Positions 24,263-35,700 of a stretch of DNA of 64,000 nucleotides are shown piece after piece. Every line of letters starts with the position of its first letter. The first letter of the stretch is position 1. The stretch comes from Chrysomallon squamiferum (lineage: Eukaryota; Mollusca; Gastropoda; Neomphalida; Peltospiridae). The position numbers and the translations under genes were made by a program. Where the stretch lies: the NCBI GenBank assembly GCA_012295275.1, contig CM022677.1:2419698-2483697 (forward strand), in the 5' to 3' direction. Under the pieces are notes generated by a model. It had not been told where the DNA came from, ran no database searches, and was given only the letters and a program-made list of their open reading frames with translations.

Positions 24263-25195
24263 CTAACTTAGTAGACAGTTTGAAGTGTACTTTTTACACC
24301 ATGTAAATATTTTTACTTCATTGTTTAGTGCCACGTAGAGTTTGTTGTCATCACAACAGACAGATACAGGTTCGGACAGTCCATCCTGGTTAGTGAAGAT
24401 GTCACGTGTAATGTTACCATCACGTGACAACTGAACAACACAATTTCTATCAAAATCACAAATAAAAATATTTCCCTCCCTGTCACATGTAACACCTGTC
24501 AAGTCTCTCAGTTTGCGTGAATCACGTGACTCCCACTTGACGTCACCTGATGACGTCACACAAACTAAACCGTTTACATTTGACACAACAATCAGACATT
24601 GACCGTGAACTGTGAGACACGACGGTCTGGGGATCAAATCTGTTGAGATAGAATTAATGAGCTGACCACTGTCTGTCAGTATGTCCAAGCACTGACCAGT
24701 GACCGCGAGACGGTTGCCAGGTAACACAGCGATACAATAATACCCTTTAACAGTTTTAACTGTTTTTACCAGTTTGAAGTTTTTCAAATTTAAAAACAAT
24801 ATTTTACTTTTACCTGGCACAGCAACAACAACAACAACATGAGCCCGCTGATCACGTGATTCAGCAAGACCGAATGGTGGAGAGGAAGTTTCGTATCTTT
24901 TTATCAGTGATTTTCTTTTTAAACAAAAACATTTTACACAGTCATTGTAACTATCACTAACAACAATTTTACTTTTGTCTGCACCTGACACCAGCATGGA
25001 AAACAGACAAGGATTTAATTGATCTTCTTGTGTTTTTATGTTAATGGTGTCTGTATGTTTGAGTGTGTCTGTCTGTCTGTTTATCTGTGTGTCTGCGTGT
25101 TGTGTTTTTGTGTCAATGGTGTGTTTCTGTTTGAGTGTGTTTATCTGTGCGTCTGTTTGGATATTTGTGGATATTTCTCCAATGTGGACTGACAT
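24263..25195 (-). CDS. NHL/beta-propeller part of the TRIM-like gene
   Basis: An open frame of 310 codons. The first 65 residues are low-complexity (T, D, Q, I, N and H rich, from a CAGACA/CACTCAAA-like repeat) and may not be native protein. From about residue 70, SGADKSKIVVSDSYNDCVKC starts a propeller with blades recognisable by GN-(I/L)-x-hydrophobic-D patterns: LPGNRLAVTG, REGNIFICDFDRNCVVQLS, DDNKLYVAL. The ATG at 25195 is probably not the true start, since the coiled coil lies upstream in another frame. Confidence 0.75.
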   Translation of the reverse strand: MSVHIGEISTNIQTDAQINTLKQKHTIDTKTQHADTQINRQTDTLKHTDTINIKTQEDQLNPCLFSMLVSGADKSKIVVSDSYNDCVKCFCLKRKSLIKRYETSSPPFGLAESRDQRAHVVVVVAVPGKSKILFLNLKNFKLVKTVKTVKGYYCIAVLPGNRLAVTGQCLDILTDSGQLINSISTDLIPRPSCLTVHGQCLIVVSNVNGLVCVTSSGDVKWESRDSRKLRDLTGVTCDREGNIFICDFDRNCVVQLSRDGNITRDIFTNQDGLSEPVSVCCDDNKLYVALNNEVKIFTWCKKYTSNCLLS

Positions 25196-25679
25196 TTCTG
25201 CCTTTTATCAAATTTTATCAGATTTACTTTAAACTTTGCTTTTTCTATTCGGGAACGAGATTTGGACAGAAACTCGGAAGTTGTGTTTTGAAGTTTGGTG
25301 AATTTTGAAATATTTATTTTTATCTCAGCCTCTGATTCACGTTGTAACAAATCTTTACCTAGTGTGATCATATTTTCGTTTTCATCAATCAGATGTTTGT
25401 GTTCAGTGAATAATTTGTCTATTTCTGAGTTTACAAAGTTCTGAGATTTTTCTATTTCTCTTATTAACCTGTCTTGTTCTTTGTGGACTGCGGCAGTAAA
25501 ATCTGTGATTAGTGTGTTACCAATCCTTCTGACCTCTTCTGTAGTGTCCACGACGTTCATGTCGACGGCTTGGCGCAGTTGCTCAATCATATCATCCATC
25601 TCTGTCTGAAGAGCTTCTTTAAAGGTTTTGAGACTTTCAGAAACAGAACTCAGAAGTGACATGTGATCTCCCTTTTGAG
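25141..25679 (-). CDS. Coiled-coil part of the TRIM-like gene (exon 2, 5' part)
   Basis: From the acceptor at 25680-25682, 'QKGDHM' precedes the coiled coil. It is rich in E, K, L and I with heptad spacing (SLKTFKEALQTEMDDMIEQL, and later EIDKLFTEHKHLIDENENM). Such coiled coils dimerise TRIM proteins. The frame enters the low-complexity linker and stops at 25141; the propeller continues in another frame. Confidence 0.75.
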
Positions 25680-25958
25680 CTGAAATAAATAAATAAATAA
25701 ATAATCAATCAGTCAATTAATTAATTAACTAGAACTACTATTATTAATAAAGGTATGCCTACAATGTGAAGTTTTAGAATTTATGTTATCAACTACTTTA
25801 AAAATCTGAGTAGAAAAATGACATAAATAAAGTTTTCTCTATTTCTCTAGGTTGTGATGGTCAATATACGGCATACATATTTTTAGTTAAACAATCACTA
25901 AATTTTCTTTTTATAGTATTTTATTGTAACGAATCTAAACACAACACTGGTGACTCAC

Positions 25959-26244
25959 AAAACTTTGATTGTAGCCGATCATTAGCGGCGTTCTGTAGTG
26001 AAAGGTTTATAGGGAATTGATCTGCCCATGTATTCACTATTTTCGTGCTGTCTGCGATGTGGACATCCTGCCTGCAGAACGGGCAGGTGATTTCTGTGTC
26101 GTTGTTGTTGTAATTATGACTTATATAGTCCTGCAGGCATTTGCTGCAGAACGAATGGCCACAGTTTAACATTCGCGGCTTCTTGAAAAGTTCCGTACAA
26201 ATGCAGCACGAAAGATTTTCTTCAGGGTTTGCAGCTGTTGCCAT
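25959..26244 (-). CDS. RING finger exon of the TRIM-like gene
   Basis: MATAANPEENLSCCICTELF starts a typical N-terminal RING finger with NCGHSFCSKC and CPFCRQ. The ATG at 26244 is preferred because it gives the short leader usual for TRIM proteins. The donor is GTGAGT at 25958. The RING is predicted to bind two zinc ions and recruit an E2 enzyme. The usual B-box (C/H-rich) does not follow. Confidence 0.85.
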
Positions 26245-26335
26245 AAATAAATAAATAACAATAATAACAACAGCATCAACATAGAAGAATCAGAGAAAAT
26301 AAAAAATAAAATACAGAGAAAGAAAAAGGGAACTA

Positions 26336-26367
<32 letters not shown>

Positions 26368-26864
26368 TATGATAAAATAAATATATAAACATGCGTATGT
26401 AACACTATAATGTTATAAATAAACTGTATAAGCTTTTCATTCGTTCAGTTTATTTTATTTATAAGAAAACAGAAGAACTATTAAATTTAATCTTGTGACG
26501 TTGGTTTGAGAAGGAAGACAACAGATCTACTGTAATAAGTTATATAAAGCAAAATATAAAATAAATAAATAATGCGACATGTCCATGAATGCTGCAAGGT
26601 AATTTCGCACACCTTGTGTCATGCTACGTAACCCAGCCCACACATTTTCATGATGAAACTCGAATGTGGACAATAAAAGAAACGTGACATTCACAGAAGT
26701 AATGTATTCAGTGTAATAATTACGAACATTTTCATAGTAAACGAATGAATGACTGATTGTTACTGAACATTATTTTATTAACGTGAACTCAACAAATTCT
26801 TAACCTGCAGTTAAATGGCTTCATTCATTGATAAAGTAATCGAGAAAGATAAATGCGACAACAC

Positions 26865-26915
26865 ATCGCCAGACACTACTTTTCTCTGACCACTGAGCCA
26901 CACCCTCCACTCTAA
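26865..26915 (-). repeat. tRNA-like A box, possible SINE head
   Basis: On the minus strand 'gggtgtggctcagtggtcag' is followed by 'agaaaagtagtgtctggcg'. TGGCTCAGTGGTCAGAG matches the conserved A-box/D-arm of tRNAs and tRNA-derived SINEs. I cannot find a clear B box or a foldable tRNA body, so this is at most a SINE fragment or tRNA relic. Confidence 0.35.
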
Positions 26916-28210
26916 CACAAAACAATTTTGTACAGAAATTTTATTATGAAAATAACCTAGATTACTTTTTATTTTATAATATCTTACACTAACGAAATAA
27001 CAACAACAACAACAACAAATAATAATAATAATAATAATAATAAATCTTCTTACCTTTGTCTTAAGAAATGAAAATTTTAAACCAACAAACAATTCTCTTC
27101 TATTCGTTTGCAATGTCAGTTTGCTGGCGGAGAAGTTGGTTTTGACAGACGTCACTCGGTGAGTGGAATATACCAATTTCAATAAAGGGTTGGAAGCCTT
27201 GACATTTTCTAGAACACTTTTGTTTCTTCTGAGATAAAAATAATCGTGAATGTTTTAAATGGTTGTGGTAAAGTAAACAACAGTAAAAGTAACAACTACC
27301 TTAACATAGTTAGTGTAGTTCATTAATTTCTAAAATTCGTGTTACAGTCGACAACACCTATAGTAATAATGACACAGCAACTGGTTTGTAGAAGGTCGGA
27401 GAAAGATAATACATTTAGCCCCCAAAACAACTTCTTCTTTAAACTTGAATAGTATCAGTTTTTTCGTAAGATATATAAATAAACTATAATAATGAAAACA
27501 TGATACAAGGTGAATATATGATTTTAGTCAGGTATGCACAATGGTAATAAAATGATAGTAATATATTTTCCTTTATTATATAAATTGTATTTCGTTCTAT
27601 TTAAAACAAATAAATAAAGAAAGAAAGAAGCAATTAAATTAATGAAATTATAATATTATATATTTTATTATTTAGCTTAACCAAGCAAGTATATTTCTGT
27701 TTGAATCAGAGAGCAATTCTCAAATGTCTGAAAATAGGGAATTGAACAGGGGATTGAATATTATGTCAGCAGTGTTAACAGCTGACAATTATACGTAACA
27801 CAACTGTTTTCTAAGTATTTTAATTTAACACATCTTGCAGTTTACCTTACATATTTGTTAGAAAGGTGTTAACTTTCATATCATTCTTAATTCACATATG
27901 TGTGTGTGTGTATATATATATATATGAGAATAGTGTCTCTGAATAAAACCGTCACACTTTTGTCATCTTGTTGATATTGTGAACGAATGTATTGTTGAAC
28001 CAGATTATTTGAAAAACATGAGCACAAAAACGATCTACAGACCAGTATGAATAATACAAGTTATCGCTTCGCTGGTTTTCATAGCCTTTCAGTTAGCTCG
28101 CTGATTATAGTGATGTTTTTAAACGATACAGTACAAAGTCAAACTATTTTCCAATGTCATTGTTTCAAATATCAAATAATTATTGATAATAATACTTTAA
28201 TAATACTTTA

Positions 28211-28268
<58 letters not shown>

Positions 28269-28694
28269 GCAGCAGATGAAGTAGTAGTAGTAGTACTATT
28301 AATAATAATAATAAAATCTAAAATGTTTGGGTTGGAGATTTACTCTTATTTTATCTGACCTATTCTTAACAACAAATTCTACTCCACAAAACTGTAAACA
28401 AAAATTGTATTATTTTAGTCATCTTTTTTAAACCTGATTGTATTCTGTTATAGCCAGCCACTGACGACATGTGTATCAGATAACTATGATTGTGTTTCTT
28501 TTTAGCCACACATTGTAAAACAAAGACATTCTTACTGTTACTGATATGTGTGTAAAGTGTAGTGCGCCTGGAAGCTACATTCTAATTATTATACTTGTCA
28601 CGTATAAAACGAAATAAGTAATGTTAGTCAGTTATTCATTAATTCATAATTACTTTTCAAACTGCAACGACAGAAGCGTAGCTATTGCAGGGAA

Positions 28695-28815
<121 letters not shown>

Positions 28816-29286
28816 GCATACAAAATAATATTTTTGTTTTCTAAATAAATAAAGGAACAAACAAACACACAAATAAAAACATTTGCAATATTATTGAATT
28901 AAATAGCATTAATTAATAAGTAAATTATATAGTATTAGTAGTAATAGTAATAATTGTATAGCCATAAAAATAATTAATTAATTATGTAAACAGTCATATT
29001 TTACAGTTTTGTCAGAAAACTTTCGAAAACTTTAACATTGTGTCACGTCATTGAGATGGATGATAGTAGCTGAAAGGTGTTATGAAGTTATTTTTATGAC
29101 TATTTTATTATTTCCTAATCTAAAAAGTTGTCACGCCATTTAACATTGTAATGTTTCCAGTGTAGCTGTTGGATGTCTGTCTGTGTGTTCAACTATCTTT
29201 CTCAATTTTAATTCTCACCATTAATTTCTACAAATCTTGCACGTGTGAAAGAGATAGACAGGACACACACACACACACACACACAC

Positions 29287-29800
29287 TCAATAGTACTTCG
29301 ACTTACGAGTGGCCCAACTTACGTGTTTTTCGAGTTACGAGCAGACGCCCGGCCGATATTATGCTTTGAGTTGCGAGCTAAAATCCGAGTTATGTCCGAG
29401 TTTCAGATACGGCGCCGACAACACAACATCCGGACAGCATCCCGTGTCTAACTCATTTACTTCATGTAGTTATCTCGCCGCGGAAACATCTGTTGTGTAG
29501 TGATCGGTTTTTTGTAGTATTTTACCACATTTCCTTTTTTGACCAAGGTGAGTGCAAAGGACTCTGGTGAGTAGAAGAAGCGGATGATGTCCATTGAATT
29601 AAAGCTTGAATTCATAGAAATACATGAGCTAGGTGTATTTGTAGTCAACTTGACTAGGCAGTACGAGTGTAGTACCATACTGAAGCTGAAGGAGACGATA
29701 AAGGCTTTTTGTGGACCTGGAAGAGATTAATGGTATTTCAATTAATTTCAGTTGGGAAACTGATTTGATACACGAGCAAATTGAGATACGAGCTCGGCCA
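29287..29800 (+). mobile_element. Tigger/pogo-type DNA transposon remnant
   Basis: The left end reads 'agtacttcgacttacgag', then 'cttacgtgtttttcgagtt', typical of Tigger termini with repeated 'TTACGAG'. The right part has 'gatacacgagc' and 'gagatacgagctcgg', the inverted partner of such ends. In between, 29,579-29,735 encodes KRMMSIELKLEFIEIHE and then LTRQYECSTI, the N-terminal helix-turn-helix of pogo/Tigger transposases, followed by a stop. The catalytic domain is absent, so this is an internally deleted, non-autonomous copy. Confidence 0.75.
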
Positions 29801-29804
29801 TATC

Positions 29805-30190
29805 ATATCTCTTTACTTATAGGTTATGATGTGTTAGAAAACTAAAATCAGTTTGAAAATAAAATAAAAAATAAAAACAAATAAAAACAAAATAATAAAC
29901 AAACAAACAAACAAACAAACAAACAAAATGAAACAAAAATATATTGTTTTGTTCCTCATCCTAAAAACACTGAAGTGTCAGTACCGGCCCTGTTCCCCTC
30001 CTCTGTGATTATTGTGAATCAGTCCCTTGCTCCAACTAACTCGAGTGTGAACAGAAAACAAAAGAGGAAATATGCTTTGTAACTTTGGGCTTTAAAAGAC
30101 GTATTTACAGATCCCCAGTGAGGATGCAGTTTAGTATCTAGTCACGTTTTTGAGATATCAGTTACTAAGTTTTGTTGTTTGTACGTAGTA
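29805..30190. repeat. Dispersed repeat, copy 1
   Basis: Matches 31,195-31,560 in the same order: 'tctttacttataggtta', 'aaaacactgaag', 'ctctgtgattattgtgaatc', 'gtaactttgggctttaaaag' and 'gttgtttgtacgtag'. A diverged third copy is at 23,225-23,400. This is about 350 bases of unknown type, possibly a SINE or MITE. Confidence 0.8.
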
Positions 30191-30284
30191 ATGAGAGAGA
30201 GGGTCAAAGATCATCCTTCATATCTGTGAATAGAACATTTTATACGATGCGTCATACAGCAGTAATAATAATAATAATAATAAT

Positions 30285-30335
<51 letters not shown>

Positions 30336-30907
30336 AGCAGCAACAAGGGCAATAGGATTAATAACAACAACAAGTAGTCAGGCCCATCCATCGTTTATTA
30401 AGCGACCCTGTCATTTTAATATCGTGTACATTTCCTAGATGTTCTAGATAATTTGACTTAACTGAAGAAATTTTTAATTTGATTACTTTACTTTATTTAT
30501 TACGTTAGCATTTTCCCTTAATACATATATTGAAAATCGTTATTTTGTTATTTTATTTAACTGCATTTACATTATATTTGAGTTTGATTATTTATATGTA
30601 CTGTTACTTATGAAATATATTACTGACATACTGATCACACTGATTAATTACAATTATTCTTAGGTAGTAGTAATTGTCGTAGCTAGTAATAGAAGTAGTT
30701 GTCGTTGGAGTAGCAGTAATAGCTAATACAAATATTAGCAGTAGTATTTATAGCTGAGTTTTATTAGTAGTAGTAGTGGCAGTAATAGTAACAGTAGTAG
30801 TATAACACTAGTAATAGTAGTAGTGCAATCAAAAGTAATATCAATTATACTAGTACTACTAATTCTACTACTAAGACTATTACTACTACCACTATTATTA
30901 TTATTAT

Positions 30908-30948
<41 letters not shown>

Positions 30949-31195
30949 ATAGTAGTAGTAGTAGTAGTAGTTACTTCTGTATTCATTATTTATTTATTTA
31001 CGTTGGTATTTATTTATTCACTACTATGTCGCCTTTGCATATGTTTCGTTGTTTGCACGTATCAGTGAGACAGGATATATATATCGAAATTGTATGTACG
31101 TGTGTGTGCGTCTGTGGTGTGTGTGTCTGAAAGTGATTTGTATTGTAATCTATTTTAGAAACCGGACGTCACAATATTTATTTTGGCACTGCACA
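30190..31195. repeat. Trinucleotide-repeat-rich stretch
   Basis: ATA/ACA repeats at 30264-30335, scattered TAG/GTA repeats from 30660 and a nearly pure TAG run at 30907-30970. The valine- or threonine-rich open frames are translations of these repeats. No gene supported. Confidence 0.85.
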
Positions 31196-31560
31196 CATCA
31201 GATCTCTCTACTTATAGGTTAAAAAAACGGAAATCAAATTGAAAATATAAAATAAATAATTAACTAAATAACTAAATAAATCAATCAATAAATAAATCAA
31301 TCAATCAATAAACAAAATAAATCAAAATGAAACAATAATATATGGTTTTCTTCCTCATCATAAAAACACTGAAGCCTCAGTACCGCCCTGTTCCGCTCCT
31401 CTGTGATTATTGTGAATCAGTCCCTTGCTCCAACTAACTCGAGCGTGCATAGAGAGGAAAAAACGAAACATGCTGTGTAACTTTGGGCTTTAAAAGACGA
31501 GTTTACAGATATCACTGAGGTATCAGTTACTATGTGTTGTTGTTTGTACGTAGCAGTAGT
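31195..31560. repeat. Dispersed repeat, copy 2
   Basis: Direct copy of 29,805-30,190 with a shorter right part. See that entry. Confidence 0.8.
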
Positions 31561-33640
31561 ATTTATAGTTGACTTTTATTAGCAGATAGAAAGATATTAG
31601 TTTCAGAACGCGATATTATTTGACCAGATACAGCTTAACAAATCATATTACAACATACGTACTGTTTTTCTTTTAATTTATTTATTTATTTATTGTTATT
31701 TGTTTGTTAGTTTTTTTAAAAGCCAATTTAACAAATATATATTTACATATAAAACAAAACATTTAAAAAATATATATATTTCGAAGGTTTTCGTTAAAAC
31801 GACGTTCTCTTTCAGAACTGATTTACTTTTACCAAAAAATCTATAAATTGTCAGTTTGTGCTGAATGAAGACACGCTTCAGGTTAACTGACATTTAAATC
31901 TGCACAAAAGTTGGACTAACCTAAACCTAACCAAAACCCTAACCAAAATGCTAACCATACTTCTGAAACTCCTCATATGATTTTCCAGGTCTTGCAGCTT
32001 TTTCAGCTATTTAAGCTAACCCTGGGCATAAACCTTACTCGTAACAATGTGTTAAAATTAAGGATGTTTTGAAATAAATCTAACCAAATCACTCACCTAA
32101 CCTTAACAATGTTTCCAAATAAACTAAAGAAAAAACATTTATCAAAATGTGTATTTAAATCACCTAACTTTAACCCACAGTGAAAGATTTACTAAAATGT
32201 ATTTTTTTTCTCTCACAATGTTTAACTTTCAACATGTTTTATAATGCATTTAGCATTTTGTATAAGCAGTAAACATTTTAAAACTGGACTTCATTTGTGT
32301 CATTAATACTGAATCTCAACTATTTTTAGTCATAGTAATTATAAGCATTACAGAGTTATGGCTCTTTGTTTATATAAAAATGTCTTCTCAAGCCAGATCA
32401 GTCAATGAATTCATCTTTACTCATTTCACTTCCAATCATTAATTCCAGTATAATCATTCCGTCAACAAGCGATAACGTTCTCCAGTCGATCAAGTACACA
32501 CTCCAGTTGTTTCATTTCTTTGTCACTGTTTTCTGAACTTGATCTTTTCCTTCTTCTTGTTTGTTACAAGCCAGTCTGTTATATGGATCAAGATACATCA
32601 TCTGACCAGTCTGTTACATGTATTATAGACAGTGTTACATCACAAGATCAGTCGGATACATATAATATAGACAGCCTTTTTTCTGTAGGTCGCGAGATCG
32701 TTCTTGAGCGAGAATAAGTGTTAGATTTTTTCAACTTGACTTGGATGGAGGAATAAATAAAATTCGCTATTATCATATAACCATTCCCCGCAGGTAACAG
32801 TTTTAGCAATTGTAATTTATTATTAGAGTTCCCTACTTTTTTTTAAGAGTACATGTTTTTCACACCAATCCAGTTGTGAACTGAAGTGTCACATTTATTA
32901 TGTAAATTTAGTTTTATTGTTATTGTTATATATTTATTATTGTGGTTGTTGTTGTTCTTTTTTTTTTTTTTCAGGAAATGTTTTTCTTGTTTTGTTTTTA
33001 TTTAAAAAATCATTAATTAATTAACTAATTAATTTTATCATTCTACCGTTTGTAGAATATATATCCGAAAAAAACAACAACAAAAACACTGATTCTCCAG
33101 TTTTCTATAGTTTCGACTGTAATCATAATAAAACTTCTTATTGTACTGCTAGAACAACAACTACTACTAAATAAATAAATAAATTAAAATATAAAATACA
33201 AAATCAAACAGAATCACTTCGCCATCATAACACGACGCCAGAGGATAAAACAGCAGCCTAAAATATTTAGTCACTGTTGTTTTCTTACGATCCGTGACAG
33301 TCTCCCCAAAACAATAAAATAATAACTTGCAGTACAAAGAATTTTATTGTTTCTGTTGTTGTATACACACTTTAAAATAATGAGACGAGTATAACCTTTA
33401 CTGTATTTTCAGCCTCTCATAACAACAACAACAACGGTCATAGTAATAATAATGATAAATGAGTTGGTCAAGCTATAATTTCTGTATTGGAGCTTTCAGG
33501 GTTTGACTCAGTTAACTAACGGTTTAATTTCTGCTGTATTAGAAATAGCTGAATAATTATTTGTTATAAAAAAAATAACGTACTGTTGTTAGTGAGATGA
33601 GAAAGATCTCGTCTCCTCATTCGTCATCGAATAAACAGTA
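31561..33640. other. Non-coding stretch with telomere-like words
   Basis: 31,915-32,110 has scattered CTAAC/CCTAACC words (for example 'ctaacctaaacctaacc' and 'ccctaacc') that do not form a regular array. 32,580-32,680 has two related blocks ('gatacatcatctgaccag' and 'agatcagtcggatacat') giving a short acidic open frame of no known family. Nothing else seen. Confidence 0.5.
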
Positions 33641-33646
33641 AGGAAC

Positions 33647-33766
33647 ACAGTATAACACTGTATAACACAGTATAACACTGTATAACACTGTATATCACTG
33701 TATAGCACTGTATAACACTGTGTTACACTGTATAACGCTGTATAACACTGTATAACGCTGTATAAT
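33647..33766. repeat. 10-bp minisatellite (TATAACACTG), about 12 copies
   Basis: Consecutive decamers TATAACACTG with single-base variants run through 33,650-33,766. On the minus strand the array is open and gives a ten-residue repeating peptide (CYTVLYSVIQ type), because three decamers make ten codons. Confidence 0.92.
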
Positions 33767-34457
33767 GTTTGTAAGGTGGGGAAAGTTACTAACAATTAGT
33801 AACTGTTAACAGTGTAACAACTCGCTCCGAGTAGTTGGTCAAACTCAGACTAATTTATTTTGTTAATAATTCTATGTGCGTGTGTGTGTGTGTTTATTTT
33901 ATTTTATATTAAAAAATCCATAACTTTCGAACAATTTGACTCACAATTGTAATATTTTGTTTCTGAAATCAGAATAAAAAGATCTACAGTTATAGTCAAT
34001 CTTTTTTTCCTAAACTGAAAATTAATTTTGAGTACCTAACAATACAGCCAACAACAAACAACAACAACCACAACAATAATATAGATAAAGAAAAAGTAAC
34101 ACTGATAATAACAATAACTGAAAAATAAATATAAGTTTAAAAAGCTATGACAAAAAAAACCCAGCAAACAAATTTAAAATAATAAATTTAATGATATAAA
34201 ATCATATCACATATAAAATTTAAATATGTGTGTGTTTATATATTAATGTCGCCGTCGTTGCCGTTGTACCGGCGTTTTTCCTAAGGTTATCCCTGAACAC
34301 TTCATTATTCCTTTTGTTTTTTTTATTCGTATTATATTTGTTTTCTTTCCAATTTATACTAAAATATATTATTATTATCTCTGCTTATGCCGCCGTCGTT
34401 GACATACATATGTACATACAGATTATAAATATAGATAGACTGATGAAACCCGCGTGT

Positions 34458-34496
<39 letters not shown>

Positions 34497-34660
34497 CGTG
34501 TGTGTGTGTATGTGTCGGGTAGTGTTTTTTTAAGAGTTAACTTTATTTATAGATACAGAAGAAAAACGATACTATGTAATCAGATTTTGAAATGTTTTAA
34601 ATATATTTATTGTTCTAGGAGTGTATTCTGTACAATCCCGAATGCTTCTATAGGCAATTT

Positions 34661-34694
<34 letters not shown>

Positions 34695-35071
34695 CGATGA
34701 ATAAATATTTAGTAAAAACAGCAGTGAACTAGCGTGTGTGTGTGGATATTGTGCATTCATTATTTCTCATTCTTTTTCTAAGGTTGATCAAAAATAATGC
34801 GGTTAATTACAGATCTATTACATTTCTAAATTGTCTTGGAAAGCTTCTTAAATAACAGCTAGAGTTGTCTCTTAAAACAATCTATTTGAAGTACTAGAAG
34901 AATTTTTCACATTAAACTGATTATGAATGCAGGTACCTGTGTGTGAACTTGGAGTGTGATTTATTTGTACGATTTTTTCACAGAGATTTCAACGTTTTCT
35001 ATTTTACTGCTTTGCTAAATTAAACTAATCAAATCAAACAATTTTCTCAACATTAATATTGAAAGCACTCT
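33767..35071. other. Non-coding stretch
   Basis: Contains a satellite-family block at 34,244-34,270 ('atgtcgccgtcgttgccg'), a GT tract (34461-34492), a T run (34662-34690) and AT-rich DNA. No gene supported. Confidence 0.55.
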
Positions 35072-35079
35072 AGTCAACC

Positions 35080-35292
35080 CAGGGCCGGATATCCCATACA
35101 GACTTTCTAGGGAGGCAGGATAAATCATTATGTAAATGTAAAACCATGTTTTTGCTTTCAACTAGATCATAAGTCATAACTATTCACATTATATAAACTA
35201 AGTGGGAAGGCTGAGGGGGACTTGAGCCTTGAGGAGGGGGCGGTAAAAATTTCTTTAGCCTATGGGCGACAAGCACATTAAATCTAACCCTG
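35080..35292. mobile_element. hAT-type MITE with 8-bp target duplication
   Basis: The element begins CAGGGCCGGAT and ends ATCTAACCCTG, giving short imperfect terminal inverted repeats with the CAGGG end common in hAT elements. It is flanked by AGTCAACC (35072-35079) and AGTCAGCC (35293-35300), an 8-bp duplication with one mismatch, the length expected of hAT insertions. It is 213 bases long and has no coding capacity, so it needs a transposase in trans. Confidence 0.72.
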
Positions 35293-35647
35293 AGTCAGCC
35301 ACACGGAACTCTCTTTTTTCTTACTTAAGTATCTATCTTTTTTACTTTCCTGTTGTATTTATAAAAATAAATCTTAGTTTAGGTATCTCTGTGTTTGTGT
35401 GTCGTTTTTATTATTTTATTGTTGTTATTATTATTTATTTATTTGCCCTTGTTTTGAAGTTTTTAATCCTTACAGACGCTAACACAATAGACATATACTG
35501 TAATAAAATATTGTATCATTGTTAATCTTCATGTACTTAGACATTTAATATCCTAACAACATAAATGTATTTGTCTTGACTGATTATTGCATTACGTTGT
35601 GTCACTTTTCACTTGATTCACATTAATCACTCCTTAATACAGTTCAA

Positions 35648-35689
<42 letters not shown>

Positions 35690-35700
<11 letters not shown>

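Larger units (their letters stand above)
24263..26244 (-). pseudogene. TRIM-like RING/coiled-coil/NHL gene with a frame break
   Basis: Two exons on the minus strand. Exon 1 (26244-25959) starts at ATG with a C3HC4 RING: C13, C16, C28, H30, C33, C36, C54 and C57. It ends at a GTGAGT donor in phase 1. Exon 2 begins at 25679 after 'tttatttcag', in matching phase, with a coiled coil (TEMDDMIEQLRQAV onward, about 170 residues). It continues to a beta-propeller region with NHL-like repeats such as LTGVTCDREGNIFICDFDRN and ends at 24263. The coiled-coil frame (to 25141) and the propeller frame (from 25195) differ, so a frameshift lies near 25140-25260. No B-box is visible. RING-type TRIM proteins are usually ubiquitin ligases with the propeller as substrate or RNA reader. 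Confidence 0.8.

Noticed and set aside
30172-31068. T-rich and V-rich frames
   Set aside because: Translations of ACA and TAG repeats.
31915-32110. Interstitial telomere array
   Set aside because: CTAACC words are scattered and irregular, not a tandem array.
34230-34691. 153-codon frame
   Set aside because: Made of satellite, GT repeat and poly-T sequence. No family signature.
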